Assembly (NCBI RefSeq): GCF_900109365.1
Contig: NZ_FNZR01000001.1
Coordinates: 310,001 to 374,000 of the forward strand
Source of the DNA: Parapedobacter koreensis
GTDB lineage: Bacteria > Bacteroidota > Bacteroidia > Sphingobacteriales > Sphingobacteriaceae
DNA length: 64,000 nt
Direction of reading: 5' to 3'
Shown here one piece after another: positions 43,696-52,607 of this stretch. Within the stretch, counting starts at the first letter, position 1. Every line of letters starts with the position of its first letter. Under the pieces are notes generated by a model. That model did no database searches. It was not told the DNA's origin and saw only the letters and a program-made list of their open reading frames with translations. Position numbers and translations under genes: made by a program.

Positions 43696-44193
43696 TCAGT
43701 TTATCGGTTGCGCATTTTCGATATTGCGGTTGCGCACTTTTAGGTACAGATGCCTGCCGCCGTCCTTCTCGTATATTTCGATGGTGAGCTGCTTGCTGTT
43801 GGCAAGGGTAAATTTATCCAATGCGGCTACGACGGTTTTACCGCACTTGCCGTCTACCAAAGGTCTTTCCAGTCCGTCGATGTCAAGCGGCATCATTTCC
43901 TTTTCCTGCGTGACCGTGCGCTTGGCGACCTTTCTATCGCGGATGTAGAAGCGGATGAAGTCAATGTCGAAACGGATGTGTGAGCCGTTTCGTAATCCGA
44001 TTTGGAAATACAGCACATCGTCATGGATGTAAATCCCATGCAGGGCAGCGCTCATCTTGCTGTTACGGTCTTTTGTTACCGCACCTTTTGATGGCTGTTT
44101 TGCTACGCGTCCGGTTTCATAATCCGGTTGCTGTGCATGGCATGTGAGCCACGTCAGACAGCATAATACGGGGATGATCGTTAATGGTTTCAT
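43696..44193 (-). CDS. traN: Conjugative transfer protein TraN, short form
   Basis: The 165-residue protein has a signal peptide (MKPLTIIPVLCCLTWLTCHAQ) and only the C-terminal part of TraN/DUF4138: the core ALHGIYIHDDVLYFQIGLRN, DIDFIRFYIRDRKVAKRTVT and a lysine-rich strand near the end. Known TraN proteins have about 300 residues, so about half the usual N-terminal domain is missing, yet a signal peptide is present. TraN is thought to be an outer-membrane or core component of the type IV secretion channel. Confidence 0.75.
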   Translation of the reverse strand: MKPLTIIPVLCCLTWLTCHAQQPDYETGRVAKQPSKGAVTKDRNSKMSAALHGIYIHDDVLYFQIGLRNGSHIRFDIDFIRFYIRDRKVAKRTVTQEKEMMPLDIDGLERPLVDGKCGKTVVAALDKFTLANSKQLTIEIYEKDGGRHLYLKVRNRNIENAQPIN

Positions 44194-44210
44194 AGTTTTG
44201 CTATTTATTT

Positions 44211-45335
44211 TTATCGTTGGTTATCGTCGCGCAGGAGCAGGTCATATCCTGCTTTCGTGTTGACTTTGGCTTGCCGCACCCTGCGGTTGAAAAGCCCCTT
44301 TGCGGCATTCACCCCTGCCGTTGCGGCCTGTGCAGCAAGTGATGGGTCAAATGACATTAGCTGCATGCCCTGTATGGCATTGTTACTTCCGTCCGTGACC
44401 GCGTCGCGGGTCAGTGCGGTGGATGCCTTCAAGCCCGGTATACCATCCAAATCGTATGCGGTAAGCGATACCGGAAGGATGGAATTGCCATGCCGTATTG
44501 TCCGCACGGATATGGTGAGCCGTTCGCCGCTTATTGCGCATATACCATAGGCAAAGCTGTTAGCAGGGATAAGCCTGCCGTTGATGTACACGCTGTCGAG
44601 CAGCCGTATTTGGATGGATGAGCCGTTTATCACCTCCTGGTCGCGGTGGATAGCCGCGCGTATGGCATTGTCGGGCAGGCTGTCACCTGCAAGCGTGACC
44701 GGATAGACGCTTTCCCTGTTGGCAAGGGACTGCTCCCGTAGTTTATCCTGTACCCTTTCGGGGTGCTGGATGTCCAAAATCCTTTCGAGCATTCCATTGA
44801 GTTGTTCCATTTCGGGGTCTTCGGCTGGGTCACTCGAATTTAGCCGTTCCATCATCTTTTCAAGCCTTTCGATGTCCTGCTGCGTGTCGGGCATCTGTGC
44901 GGATATCGTCCCCGATGCGGTAATCGGAATGGCACGTGTCTGTTGCGGTGCCTGCTCCGGCGTTTCTACAGGTCTGTAAAGCTCGTCTTCGAGCATCGCA
45001 AGTTTTTGCATTACCTGTTCTTCCTGCGGGTCTGTGAATCCTTCGGACAGCGATTCGGCCACCGCCCTGCGACTTTGTTCGTCGCGGATGCGTTTCATCG
45101 AATCGGCTTTTGCCTGTTCGTATAGGTCGAGCTTGGTGCGCGGCGTTTCCTTCCGGAAATTTGCACCCGGCAGTGTGGTGTTGATACCTTTTGAGGTAGC
45201 ATCTATTGGCTGCGGTGTCCCCTTACCTCCTCCGAGGGCATGGAATGCAAGTGCCGCAAATGGTAGTACCAAAAGCGGTACGGCAAGCAGGAATCTGCGT
45301 TGCTTCTCTTTCTGTGTTCTGTTGTTCGTTTCCAT
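44211..45335 (-). CDS. traM: Conjugative transfer protein TraM
   Basis: The 374-residue protein has one N-terminal membrane helix (FLLAVPLLVLPFAALAFHAL) followed by the family signature GGGKGTPQ and KGINTTLPGANFRKE. Then come a disordered helical stretch (QDIERLEKMMERLNSSDPAE) and a C-terminal beta domain (LLDSVYINGRLIPANSFAYG). TraM of CTnDOT-type elements is a VirB10-like spanning component of the mating channel. Confidence 0.9.
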   Translation of the reverse strand: METNNRTQKEKQRRFLLAVPLLVLPFAALAFHALGGGKGTPQPIDATSKGINTTLPGANFRKETPRTKLDLYEQAKADSMKRIRDEQSRRAVAESLSEGFTDPQEEQVMQKLAMLEDELYRPVETPEQAPQQTRAIPITASGTISAQMPDTQQDIERLEKMMERLNSSDPAEDPEMEQLNGMLERILDIQHPERVQDKLREQSLANRESVYPVTLAGDSLPDNAIRAAIHRDQEVINGSSIQIRLLDSVYINGRLIPANSFAYGICAISGERLTISVRTIRHGNSILPVSLTAYDLDGIPGLKASTALTRDAVTDGSNNAIQGMQLMSFDPSLAAQAATAGVNAAKGLFNRRVRQAKVNTKAGYDLLLRDDNQR

Positions 45336-45368
45336 TGTATTGTATTGAATATTGAATCTTATTTCGCT

Positions 45369-45590
45369 TTAAAGCAGGTTATCAAGGATGAGGTATATGG
45401 AATAAGCCGCCATTGCAATGATGGCCACGGCGAATGCGGTGACCTGCGCACGTCTATCCAGTTTGGCAAATGCCCTGTTTAACCTATCGGATAGTTTAGC
45501 CTGTACGCTGTTCACTGACTTGGCTATACCGCGTGCAAGCCGCTCCGTGGCATCGTTATCCCATTCCCGTTTTTTGCGATTCTTTGCCAT
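45369..45590 (-). CDS. TraL-like small membrane protein
   Basis: The 73-residue protein has a basic N-terminus (MAKNRKKREWDND), a helix and one C-terminal membrane segment (AQVTAFAVAIIAMAAYSIYL). Place (between traK and traM), size and layout fit the TraL/DUF3989 proteins of Bacteroidota elements. Its N-terminus is longer than usual. It overlaps neither neighbour; the gap to traK is 3 bp. Confidence 0.65.
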   Translation of the reverse strand: MAKNRKKREWDNDATERLARGIAKSVNSVQAKLSDRLNRAFAKLDRRAQVTAFAVAIIAMAAYSIYLILDNLL

Positions 45591-45593
45591 TGG

Positions 45594-46205
45594 TTATCTT
45601 GATTGGATGTCGGCATTTTCAAGTGTTTCCCAACGTTGGATAAGGAAGCCATGCGGGTTGTTGTCCGTCCGTTTTACGTTCCTCAATGTTCCGGTGGTGG
45701 TGAGCGTACGCATGAGGGTGCCGCTTGAGCGGATAAGCCGTTGTGTGGCGTGGCAGGTAAAGCCGTAGGGCTCGCTCCGCATGTCCAGTCGGATGCTGTC
45801 CACGGTGATGCGCTGGCTGATGTTGCCGGAGATGAGGCCCGAATAATAGCCCTTTTCGCGAAGGTTGTCGTATTCGCGTTTGGCGCTTTCGTCCGCAAGG
45901 TAGAGGGCCTTGGTGATGTTGGCCGTAATTGCCTTGTCGTCGGGGTCGAGTGAGAAAAACAGCTGGTGGAAATTCGTTACATGCTGCCTTGCTTCCACTT
46001 CGGGGTCATCCTTGCTGCCAGCAATCTTTGCTTGCAGGGGTCTGCCGTCCACTACTACCCAAATGCTTGAAAGTATTGTTTGAACTGCCTCATGGCTTTT
46101 GTAGATGACAAAACCGCATAAAAGGATGATGCATACATTGGATATGATGCTGAATGTTTTGATGTGCTTGAATGCTGTGTCGATATTCCTGAATTGCTTG
46201 AACAT
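45594..46205 (-). CDS. traK: Conjugative transfer protein TraK (VirB8-like)
   Basis: From ATG 46205 the protein has 203 residues beginning MFKQFRNIDTAFKHIKTFS. One N-terminal membrane helix (IISNVCIILLCGFVIY) is followed by a periplasmic domain with ARQHVTNFHQLFFSLDPDDK, which is diagnostic of TraK of CTnDOT-class elements. It would be a VirB8-like assembly factor of the type IV secretion system. Confidence 0.92.
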   Translation of the reverse strand: MFKQFRNIDTAFKHIKTFSIISNVCIILLCGFVIYKSHEAVQTILSSIWVVVDGRPLQAKIAGSKDDPEVEARQHVTNFHQLFFSLDPDDKAITANITKALYLADESAKREYDNLREKGYYSGLISGNISQRITVDSIRLDMRSEPYGFTCHATQRLIRSSGTLMRTLTTTGTLRNVKRTDNNPHGFLIQRWETLENADIQSR

Positions 46206-46226
46206 GGTGTATTGCATTTAATTCGT

Positions 46227-47444
46227 CTATTCTCCTTTTATCCTGCCGCTCTGGTGGTCATTGGTGAAATAATCGCTTCTTCCCGCCCCGGCCATGTGGT
46301 TGCGCATGGTACGGGCATCGTCACCGAACACGTCTTTAGCCATATCGCCCCCATCGGTTAGCTTTTGGCTGATTGTATCGCCGGGGTTTACTATCAGCGT
46401 ATTGACGCGCTGCATGAGCGAGTTGGCACCGGAAGCATGCACGATGTAGTTGGCCACGCTTGGTACGGAGAAATACCCCAATATGCCGATGATAAGGTAG
46501 ATGAGGTAAGCCGTGTCCGTCGCGCTGAACATCGTATCTCCCTCCTGCCCGATTTCGCTTATGTCGAGTATGAGCATCTTTTCCTGTATCTTGCCGATGA
46601 TGCTCCCGAACAGGTTGCAGACCGGAAGCCACAGGTACACATTGATGTAGCGGCCTATCCATACGGTTAGCGTATGCTGTAATCCATCGAATACACTGAA
46701 AGCGAATACGAGTGGCCCAAGTATGCCCAGCACAAGCATGAAAAACGTACGGATGGCGTTGATGCAAAGCGATGCTGCGGCAAAAACGACCTGTAGTATT
46801 TCGCTCAGCCATTGTTTCACGTTGTTTCTGAAAGCGTAGGACTGCTTGTCCATCCAAAATTTGATGTCATTGCCGATGGCCTTGTCCCACCAAGTTTCAT
46901 CACCACCTGTGCCGTCGTCGGGATAGGTATATTTGTGCCATTTTTCTATATCGCCTTTTCCGCTCTCTCCCACGTACATCTGCCAATGGCTGGAATTTTT
47001 GACCGCTTCTTCTTTCTGTTTCAGCAGCGTGGCAATAGCCCTGTCGGAATCGTTGACCATGCCCAACGTGACATCGGAGATGGGTTTAAGTGTCCCGTTA
47101 AGTACCGCCAATACGACCGGATAGAAAAGCACGGCAAGGCCGATGGCAAACGGACGTAGCAGGGGATAAAAGTCGATGGCTTCGGCGGCGGCGATTTGTC
47201 GCCACACGCGGGACGCGATATACCAAAGGGCGGCAAATCCGGCAATCCCACGGCCCACACCAATCAGGCGTGAGCAAAGGGGCAGCATGTCGGAGTAAAC
47301 TGTATCGAGGACGCTTTGCAGGTCACGGATTTCGGCGGCGGACTGGCCGAATGCAGGGACGGGGGCAAGGGCAAGCGCGGCAAGGAAGCAAAACAGGGGT
47401 GCAAGGGCGCAAGCAGGCCGCATGCCGGAACGGGCTTTAATCAT
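46227..47444 (-). CDS. traJ: Conjugative transfer protein TraJ (VirB6-like)
   Basis: The open frame reaches 47741, but its first 99 codons overlap the upstream gene. ATG 47444 lies 4 bases after that gene's stop and begins a signal sequence (MIKARSGMRPACALAPLF... FGQS), giving 405 residues. Six or more membrane helices follow, with the TraJ-type sequence ADAIDFYPLLRPFAIGLA in modified form (AEAIDFYPLLRP). TraJ is the polytopic inner membrane channel subunit. The C-terminal tail is hydrophilic. Confidence 0.9.
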   Translation of the reverse strand: MIKARSGMRPACALAPLFCFLAALALAPVPAFGQSAAEIRDLQSVLDTVYSDMLPLCSRLIGVGRGIAGFAALWYIASRVWRQIAAAEAIDFYPLLRPFAIGLAVLFYPVVLAVLNGTLKPISDVTLGMVNDSDRAIATLLKQKEEAVKNSSHWQMYVGESGKGDIEKWHKYTYPDDGTGGDETWWDKAIGNDIKFWMDKQSYAFRNNVKQWLSEILQVVFAAASLCINAIRTFFMLVLGILGPLVFAFSVFDGLQHTLTVWIGRYINVYLWLPVCNLFGSIIGKIQEKMLILDISEIGQEGDTMFSATDTAYLIYLIIGILGYFSVPSVANYIVHASGANSLMQRVNTLIVNPGDTISQKLTDGGDMAKDVFGDDARTMRNHMAGAGRSDYFTNDHQSGRIKGE

Positions 47445-47448
47445 GTGC

Positions 47449-48087
47449 TTAGTTGAGTTCATAAAGTTCTTTGAGTGTCTGTGTTTCCCTTTTTTCTTTT
47501 TCGCGTTGCAGGTCGAGCAGGCTGCCTTCGCGGTTAAAGTACCGTAGGAATTGAAGTTTGTCCTGCACATCGTCGAATATGCGGTCGATGGCCTGTAGTC
47601 GCTCGTCATCAGACATCCGGAGTTGGGATGCCGTGGTAACCATGATGAGCTCATCAAGGCTGGCGACGCTCCGGTCAAACAGTTGCTTGTATATCCTGCC
47701 GAAATAGGCAAGCTCCGCTTCCGTGAAACTGCCCGATGCACGGAAGCGGTCGTAGGTCGATTTGTATTCCTTTACAATGTCTTTCTGCATTTTGATGATA
47801 TCCGCGACGCGGTAATATTTTTTAATTTCGGGATTGACCGCCATCAGCCCATCGAGGAACAGGTTATGCAGGTTGAAATTACCTTTGGAAATGTCACGCA
47901 CGGCATTGTAGCCTCCGGTGAGGATTTCATAGCCGCGCTTCATGTCTGACAGGATACCCTTTAGCTGGCTGAGTTTTTCTACGTTCAGGAGCAGTTGCAC
48001 CACTTCATCCGTTTGTGCCTGGCTCTTGGTCGGTAGCAAGAAAGCGGTGCAAAGGCCAAGAGCTATGGCGATGCTAATCTTCTTCAT
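47449..48087 (-). CDS. Exported coiled-coil transfer protein, TraI-like paralogue 3
   Basis: The 212-residue protein has a signal peptide ending in KSQAQ and is otherwise helical. It shares the ending MSDDERLQAIDRIFDDVQDK and LLDLQREKEKRETQTLKELY with the two genes upstream. Databases often label such genes TerB-family; no tellurite-related evidence is seen here. It probably acts in the periplasmic part of the mating apparatus. It overlaps the next gene by 14 bp. Confidence 0.8.
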   Translation of the reverse strand: MKKISIAIALGLCTAFLLPTKSQAQTDEVVQLLLNVEKLSQLKGILSDMKRGYEILTGGYNAVRDISKGNFNLHNLFLDGLMAVNPEIKKYYRVADIIKMQKDIVKEYKSTYDRFRASGSFTEAELAYFGRIYKQLFDRSVASLDELIMVTTASQLRMSDDERLQAIDRIFDDVQDKLQFLRYFNREGSLLDLQREKEKRETQTLKELYELN

Positions 48088-48763
48088 GTTTGAAAATTCT
48101 TTTGAGTTTGAAAAGCTGTTCGGTTTCGCGTTTATGCATCAATGCAAGGAGATGCACATCTCCGGTGTAGTATTGGGTGAATGCCGCTTTGTCACGCATG
48201 GCCGCATATACCTTTTCAAGCCGTTTGATACGCTCATCGTCATCCATTTCCAGCTTGCCGGAAAGCACGATATCGAGCAGTTCTGAAAGGTCGATTGCAC
48301 ATTCTTCCAGTACCTTGTTTTTTACGCTGCGGATGTAGTCGGAGTGTTGGCTTCCATTTTCCAAACCGTTGAAAGCGCCGATGATGGCGATTTGCAGGGC
48401 AACTATTTCGGCAATGCGGACATCATCCCTTATGGCGGGATTTACTGCCGAAAGCGATGCAAAGAAAGCGGTGTGCAACCCAAATTCCCCGTCACTGAAT
48501 CCACGGACAAGGTTAAGCCCCGACGATACCACATCGTATCCTCGTTTCAGCACGGTGCCATAACCTTTCAGGGCGATGATCTGCTCGGCAAGGTATTGTT
48601 TCTGTGTCTTCTTCTGCCTGAACCATTCGGCAAATGTCTGTGCTTCCGCTTTGGTAGCGATGGCGGTTGAGATGGCCGTGATCGTGGCAAAGGCAAGCAA
48701 TGCGTTTGCCCTGCGTCCGATGGCGGTCGCTTTTTTAGCTGCCCCGTTAATCATCGATTCCAT
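48074..48763 (-). CDS. Exported coiled-coil transfer protein, TraI-like paralogue 2
   Basis: The 229-residue protein starts with MESMINGAAKKATAIGRRAN and a hydrophobic signal ending near KAEA. The core EWFRQKKTQKQYLAEQIIAL and the tail MDDDERIKRLEKVYAAMRDK match the neighbours. Helices dominate. It is translationally coupled with both neighbours (overlaps of 14 and 17 bp), which implies balanced production for one assembly. Confidence 0.8.
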   Translation of the reverse strand: MESMINGAAKKATAIGRRANALLAFATITAISTAIATKAEAQTFAEWFRQKKTQKQYLAEQIIALKGYGTVLKRGYDVVSSGLNLVRGFSDGEFGLHTAFFASLSAVNPAIRDDVRIAEIVALQIAIIGAFNGLENGSQHSDYIRSVKNKVLEECAIDLSELLDIVLSGKLEMDDDERIKRLEKVYAAMRDKAAFTQYYTGDVHLLALMHKRETEQLFKLKRIFKHEED

Positions 48764-49439
48764 AGATTTCCTTTAACCGTTGTGTTTCGTCCGTTGACTT
48801 GGCCCGTTGGACGGATAGCAGGGCATTCTCCCTATTGAATTGTTTGAGGTCGGTGTGGTTTTCTTCCATCCGGTTGCTTGCTTCCTTAATGATTTCAAGC
48901 CGTGCCGCATCGGACATCTGTGTTTTGAAACTGTTGACCACAAGAATAATCTGGTCTATATTTTCGACGCTTGCTTCGAGTATGCCCGTATAGACCTTTG
49001 CGATGTAGGCAAGTTCCTCCGGTGTGAAATGCTCGTCTTGCTGGAAAAGCTGCCATGCGGTGCGGTATTCTTCCAGTATGGCCGCTTGTTTTTCTGTCAT
49101 TTCCTTTATCCGGTGGTAATAGGTAAGTACCGATTTGACTTTCCACAATTCATCGTAATAATTTTTGTACAAGTTGCGCTGACGGTCCGTCCAATCGGCT
49201 ATTTCAGTGAGTTTGAGTTTGGAAAGCTGGTTTTCCAGTGTCTTTTGGGCATTCTGTAGCCATATCGTCTGGTTTTGCAGCCGTTGGATTTTGAGGTCAA
49301 TGGCTTTGATGACTTTCTTGATACCCGCCTTTATCACCTCGGCAATGGCAAGCTGCGCGGTCGCGCCCTCCGGCAGTGATACGAATAGTGTCATTGCGCT
49401 GATGGGCAGGATGAGCATGTATGTCTTTAGCTTTTTCAT
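48747..49439 (-). CDS. traI: Conjugative transfer protein TraI (DUF4141-like)
   Basis: The 230-residue protein has a signal peptide (to about GATA) and a long coiled-coil region (IKAIDLKIQRLQNQTIWLQN) followed by EHFTPEELAYIAKVYTGILE and MSDAARLEIIKEA. This is the usual TraI of Sphingobacteriales-type elements, corresponding in place to the VirB5-like pilus tip position after the ATPase gene. Gap to traG is 18 bp. Confidence 0.85.
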   Translation of the reverse strand: MKKLKTYMLILPISAMTLFVSLPEGATAQLAIAEVIKAGIKKVIKAIDLKIQRLQNQTIWLQNAQKTLENQLSKLKLTEIADWTDRQRNLYKNYYDELWKVKSVLTYYHRIKEMTEKQAAILEEYRTAWQLFQQDEHFTPEELAYIAKVYTGILEASVENIDQIILVVNSFKTQMSDAARLEIIKEASNRMEENHTDLKQFNRENALLSVQRAKSTDETQRLKEIYGIDD

Positions 49440-49457
49440 GGTATTGTGTATTTGGTG

Positions 49458-51914
49458 TTATGCACTTTTGCTTCTGATGTCATTGGCAAGCTCCGCTATG
49501 CCTTTGCGGATACTGCCGTACTTTGCCGCATATTCCTGCACTTTCACTTTTTCGCTTTCCTCGGTCGTGTAGGTGAGGTATTCTTCAAGTGAGACTTCTG
49601 TGCGGTACACTTTGCCGGGCGGGAAGATGTAGACTTCTTTGTAGATCCTTTTAGGGTCGTTGGCTCTGTTCATGGACAGTATCAATGCTTTCTGCCGTTC
49701 ATTCAGCCCAAGCATTTCCTGCAATTGGTCGAATCGGTTTTCGTATTTGGATTGGTCTAAGAGAATCTTACAGTCAGCGTTGTTGATGATGGCCTGTTTC
49801 ACTATCGGCGATGATATGATGTCTTCGACTTCCTGTGTCACGACGATGGCCTCTCCGTAGAATTTTCTGACCGTCTTGAACAGGTATTTGATGTATTCTG
49901 CCATGCCCTCTTTGGCAATGGCTTTCCAGCATTCTTCAATGAGGATGGCTTTGCGTACCCCTTTCAGCTTCCGCATCTTGGAGATAAATACGTCCATGAT
50001 GATGAGCGTGACCGCCGGAAAAAGGATGGGGTGATCTTTGATGGCATCCAACTCAAAGACGATAAAACGTTGGTGGAGCAGGTCGAGGTTTTCGGTGGCA
50101 TTCAGTAAATAGTCAAATTCACCACCTTTATAGTAAGGGTTGAGTACGTACAGGAAGTTGGAAATATCGAAGTCTTTCTCCTTGACATTACCGTCTTCCA
50201 ATACTTTCATGTACTCGCTCTTTAGGTATTCATAGAAGGTGTTGAAGCAGGGGAAGATGGTTTTGTCTTTTTCAAGGTGGACAAAATATCCGGTGAGCGC
50301 ATTGGAGAGTCCGACATATTCCGAACGTGTAAACCGCTCGTCTTCTTTCTTCCAAAGTGCCAATAACAACGTTTTCAGGCTTTCCTTTTTTTCCGTATCC
50401 AGTACATCTCCCTCGGTCAGATAGAAGGGATTGAACTTAATGGGGTTGGCTTCACTGTACGTGAAATAGTAGCCATCCACAAGGTCGCATAGCCCTTTGT
50501 AGGAGTGGCCCACATCCAGCAATACCACGTGCGTCCCCTGCTCGTAGTAAGACCTGACCATGTGGTTGGTGAAGAACGATTTTCCTGAACCCGAAGGCCC
50601 TAATATGAATTTATTTCGATTGGTCGTAAGGCCCCGTTTCATCGGCTCATCACTGATATCCACGTGCAGGGGCTTGCCGTGCAGCCTGTCGCCCAGCCGG
50701 ATGCCGAACGGAGAAATGGATGTACGGTAGCCAGTCTCTTTGTTAAGGAAACAGGTGGTTTGTTCCAAGAAGCTGTCAAACGTGTCATTCATGGGGAAAT
50801 CCCCTTCGCCTCCCGGTATTCCTGCAAACCAGACCTGCGGTGCGCCGTCCCTTTCCTGCTTAGCTACGGCATCCATCTGTGCCATTGCCGACGACACCTT
50901 GTTTCGTAATTCGTTTGGGTCTTCGTTGTCGTTGCACCATGCCAGTACGTTGAAGTGCGCCTTCACCGGAAGCCGTTGCTCCGATATGGCTTCGTTCAGA
51001 AAATCGTTGGTGGCATCCCTTGCGATGGCGTTTTCACGGGAATAGGCCGAAAGTGATTGCAGGCGTAGCCGCTTGGCTTCCATCCTTTTCAGGGTCTTGG
51101 GGGCATCGTCAACGAAAATATATTGGTTGTATACATGGTTGCAGTCGAGCAGCATTCCCAACGGGCTTGCGAATCCCACGGAGAATTTGCTGCGGTCTGT
51201 ACTGTATCGGTCGTGGTTTATGCGCGGGCCGCACAGGGCTGGTAATTCTTCGGCATCGGAAAGTGTGAACAGCATGGAGCGTTTGTCGCCGATGAGCATG
51301 CCATCCTTTAAATGGATGTCGCGGATGGTCGGTTGCTCGCCTTCATCCAAAAGGAAGCAGTAGCGTTCGATGATACCTGCTTTGTTGGCTGTGCCTGCCA
51401 GTGCATCGTCATCCAACCGTTTGAGGTTCACGAATCCGCTATCGGTAAGGATGCGCTGGAATTGGCCCGCGCTGTCCATGAAATCCATGAATGGCCTTGT
51501 ACTTACGGTCTGATGCGGTACGATGGATTTACGTAGCAGCCCTGTGTATGCGGAGCTTGCGGGCTTGTGTTCTTTTGCCTGTTTGGTGAGATAGATGTAG
51601 CAGCTATGGGATAAGTAAGGCCGCTCGTTGAAGAAACGTTCGCTGGACAATGAAAGGAACGCTTCCCCTGCCTTTTCGAAGTCCGCGCGGTACTTCCTGT
51701 CCGTAAACCAATCCTGTTTGTGGAAGATACTGTGCGGGGGCAGCAGCCGGATAGCACGCACCCACGCTTGGTGAAATGCTTCGTAATCCCGCTCACCCAT
51801 TGTGAAAATTTCCGGCAGTATGGCTTCGAAGGCTACCGTGATATCACCCTGTACGGATAGGATGGCATCGTTTTCAACTTTGTAGATGGGAAATATTTTC
51901 TCGATTTCCTTCAT
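49458..51914 (-). CDS. traG: Conjugation ATPase TraG (VirB4-like)
   Basis: The 818-residue cytoplasmic ATPase drives pilus and channel assembly. Walker A GPSGSGKS is at 439-446 and Walker B AILIEE at 656-661. The N-terminal TraG/VirB4 domain shows MKEIEKIFPIYKVENDAILS and the motif HMVRSYYEQGTHVVLLDVGH follows the P-loop. Length fits the family. It is not the coupling protein, which is missing from the window. Confidence 0.96.
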   Translation of the reverse strand: MKEIEKIFPIYKVENDAILSVQGDITVAFEAILPEIFTMGERDYEAFHQAWVRAIRLLPPHSIFHKQDWFTDRKYRADFEKAGEAFLSLSSERFFNERPYLSHSCYIYLTKQAKEHKPASSAYTGLLRKSIVPHQTVSTRPFMDFMDSAGQFQRILTDSGFVNLKRLDDDALAGTANKAGIIERYCFLLDEGEQPTIRDIHLKDGMLIGDKRSMLFTLSDAEELPALCGPRINHDRYSTDRSKFSVGFASPLGMLLDCNHVYNQYIFVDDAPKTLKRMEAKRLRLQSLSAYSRENAIARDATNDFLNEAISEQRLPVKAHFNVLAWCNDNEDPNELRNKVSSAMAQMDAVAKQERDGAPQVWFAGIPGGEGDFPMNDTFDSFLEQTTCFLNKETGYRTSISPFGIRLGDRLHGKPLHVDISDEPMKRGLTTNRNKFILGPSGSGKSFFTNHMVRSYYEQGTHVVLLDVGHSYKGLCDLVDGYYFTYSEANPIKFNPFYLTEGDVLDTEKKESLKTLLLALWKKEDERFTRSEYVGLSNALTGYFVHLEKDKTIFPCFNTFYEYLKSEYMKVLEDGNVKEKDFDISNFLYVLNPYYKGGEFDYLLNATENLDLLHQRFIVFELDAIKDHPILFPAVTLIIMDVFISKMRKLKGVRKAILIEECWKAIAKEGMAEYIKYLFKTVRKFYGEAIVVTQEVEDIISSPIVKQAIINNADCKILLDQSKYENRFDQLQEMLGLNERQKALILSMNRANDPKRIYKEVYIFPPGKVYRTEVSLEEYLTYTTEESEKVKVQEYAAKYGSIRKGIAELANDIRSKSA

Positions 51915-51919
51915 GGGTG

Positions 51920-52246
51920 TCAGCGTTTTGTTGTTTTCAATGTGGTGAATAACCGTCTTGACCGGAATTTAAGGTACGCGGGCATTTGCTTGGCCGCGAA
52001 GTATTTCATCAGGCCGTGCTGACCGAATCGGTGGCTGAGTCGGTTTACTGCGATGAACAGCGCTGAGCCGAGCAATACAATGACCGTAAGGCATACATAC
52101 ATGCTCGTACCCATCAGGTACATAGCGGCAAAGAGCAGCAGCAGCCCCACCAGTCCTCCGGCGAGGTAGCCGATGTATTGTCCTTTCAGGCCACGGAACT
52201 CGATGGGTTTATTTACGCCCTTATTGATGCGGTATATCGTTGCCAT
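51920..52246 (-). CDS. traF: Conjugative transfer protein TraF (DUF4133, VirB3-like)
   Basis: The 108-residue protein starts with the family motif MATIYRINKGVNKPIEFRGL. It has two membrane helices (GYLAGGLVGLLLLFAAMYLM and CLTVIVLLGSALFIAV) and a basic tail. It lies 5 bp before traG, as VirB3 does before VirB4. Confidence 0.92.
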   Translation of the reverse strand: MATIYRINKGVNKPIEFRGLKGQYIGYLAGGLVGLLLLFAAMYLMGTSMYVCLTVIVLLGSALFIAVNRLSHRFGQHGLMKYFAAKQMPAYLKFRSRRLFTTLKTTKR

Positions 52247-52252
52247 TTTGTG

Positions 52253-52594
52253 TTATCGTTTCAGTGTTTCCAATTGCCGTTGTTCGGTCTGCACGGTTGT
52301 GTCATGATGTCGGTCGTTTCGTTTTTCAAGTATTCTTTCCATGATATGGGGGTCGAGCTTGTAGGGATGCGGCATCCTGACAGTGACCACGCTTTCCGGT
52401 TTCGCGGCGGGGTCACCGTGATAAATGCTTTTGGTTGCCCTGTCGAAGTCAAATTCGTATTGCCCGTTTTTGAACGTCATGGCATCAAACGGTATCCGGT
52501 TGGTGGGGTCTGATACCTGCCGTAGCTCATCGTTCAGGATGTCCACATAGAATCTTGTACTTTCGATGATGTAATCCGGTAATTCCCTTTTCAT
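52253..52594 (-). CDS. Tra-operon protein of unknown function (113 aa)
   Basis: This soluble, charged protein (MKRELPDYIIESTRFYVDIL...) has no signal peptide or membrane helix. Its C-terminal third is strongly helical (DPHIMERILEKRNDRHHDTT). It sits between traE and traF, a place where some Bacteroidota elements carry a small accessory gene. No family was recognised. It is likely cytoplasmic. Confidence 0.7.
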   Translation of the reverse strand: MKRELPDYIIESTRFYVDILNDELRQVSDPTNRIPFDAMTFKNGQYEFDFDRATKSIYHGDPAAKPESVVTVRMPHPYKLDPHIMERILEKRNDRHHDTTVQTEQRQLETLKR

Positions 52595-52607
52595 GCCCGT
52601 ATTCCCT

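Noticed and set aside
46227-47741. 504-codon traJ frame starting at 47741
   Set aside because: The first 99 codons overlap the upstream gene in another frame and lack traJ character; ATG 47444 begins a signal sequence 4 bases after that gene.
47449-48763. Tellurite-resistance (TerB) label for the TraI-like paralogues
   Set aside because: Signal peptides, operon position and shared motifs with TraI point to conjugation; no TerB metal-binding pattern was seen.
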